Assembly: GCA_038213005.1 (NCBI GenBank) | Contig: JBBQTU010000110.1 | Coordinates: forward strand, 1 to 13,537 | Reading direction: 5' to 3' | Length of the DNA stretch: 13,537 bases | DNA from: JBBQTU01 sp038213005 | Lineage (GTDB): Bacteria > Planctomycetota > Phycisphaerae > Tepidisphaerales > Tepidisphaeraceae | Shown here: in pieces, positions 13,449 through 13,537 of the stretch | Layout of the letters: every line of letters begins with the position of its first letter | How positions within the stretch are numbered: the first letter of the stretch is position 1 | Made by a program: the position numbers and the translations under genes | The notes under the pieces: generated by a model | The model's database searches: none | Told to the model about the DNA's origin: nothing | The model's input: only the letters and a program-made list of their open reading frames with translations

Positions 13449-13537
13449 GCGTGGTGGACGGGAAGTCCCCAGAAACGTTGATCTGTCAGTTGTGCCTCGC
13501 AGGCATCGCGGCAGCGGCACAGCGGGGCCCTATGGCG

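Overview
The window is high-GC bacterial DNA that carries housekeeping genes separated by a gene-poor, repeat-rich stretch. Several things fit a Planctomycetota (PVC-group) bacterium: the short-repeat styles between genes, the relic of a REP-associated tyrosine transposase, and the mix of genes. This is inference from sequence style. No rRNA or other strong phylogenetic marker is present, so the phylum is tentative.

Layout. Positions 28-2048 (+) hold tsaD (tRNA t6A modification), overlapped by 4 nt by an AEC-family permease gene. Converging on them from the minus strand is a cluster read from right to left: gltB (9758-5088), gltD (4984-3515) and a HEAT-like protein with a C-terminal SEC-C zinc motif (3355-2081). 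GltB and GltD together form NADPH-dependent glutamate synthase, which makes glutamate from glutamine and 2-oxoglutarate. The gltB-gltD spacer is almost entirely filled by twelve consecutive degenerate heptamers arranged as a 25-position hairpin.

Positions 9777-11852, between the divergent gltB and the phosphofructokinase gene, are about 2.1 kb without a convincing intact gene. This stretch is bracketed by two direct copies of a structured element of about 180 bp (9880-10062 and 11585-11765). Inside the bracket are three short hairpins in a row (10072-10177), a decayed transposase of the REP-associated type (about 10493-10709), an isolated hairpin (10926-10947), a good sigma70-type promoter followed by a boxA-like motif but no rRNA (10995-11098), and a possible 51-residue membrane peptide (11419-11574).

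The right end holds a phosphofructokinase (11853-12947, +) with a mixed phosphoryl-donor signature (Gly at the ATP-type site, Lys at the PPi-type site). Converging on it is a small BFD-like [2Fe-2S] protein (13436-13107, -), possibly made from a leaderless mRNA.

I see no clear new multi-gene system here. The most unusual material is non-coding: the heptamer hairpin inside the glutamate synthase operon, the paired structured repeats around the gene-free stretch, and the orphan rRNA-like leader.
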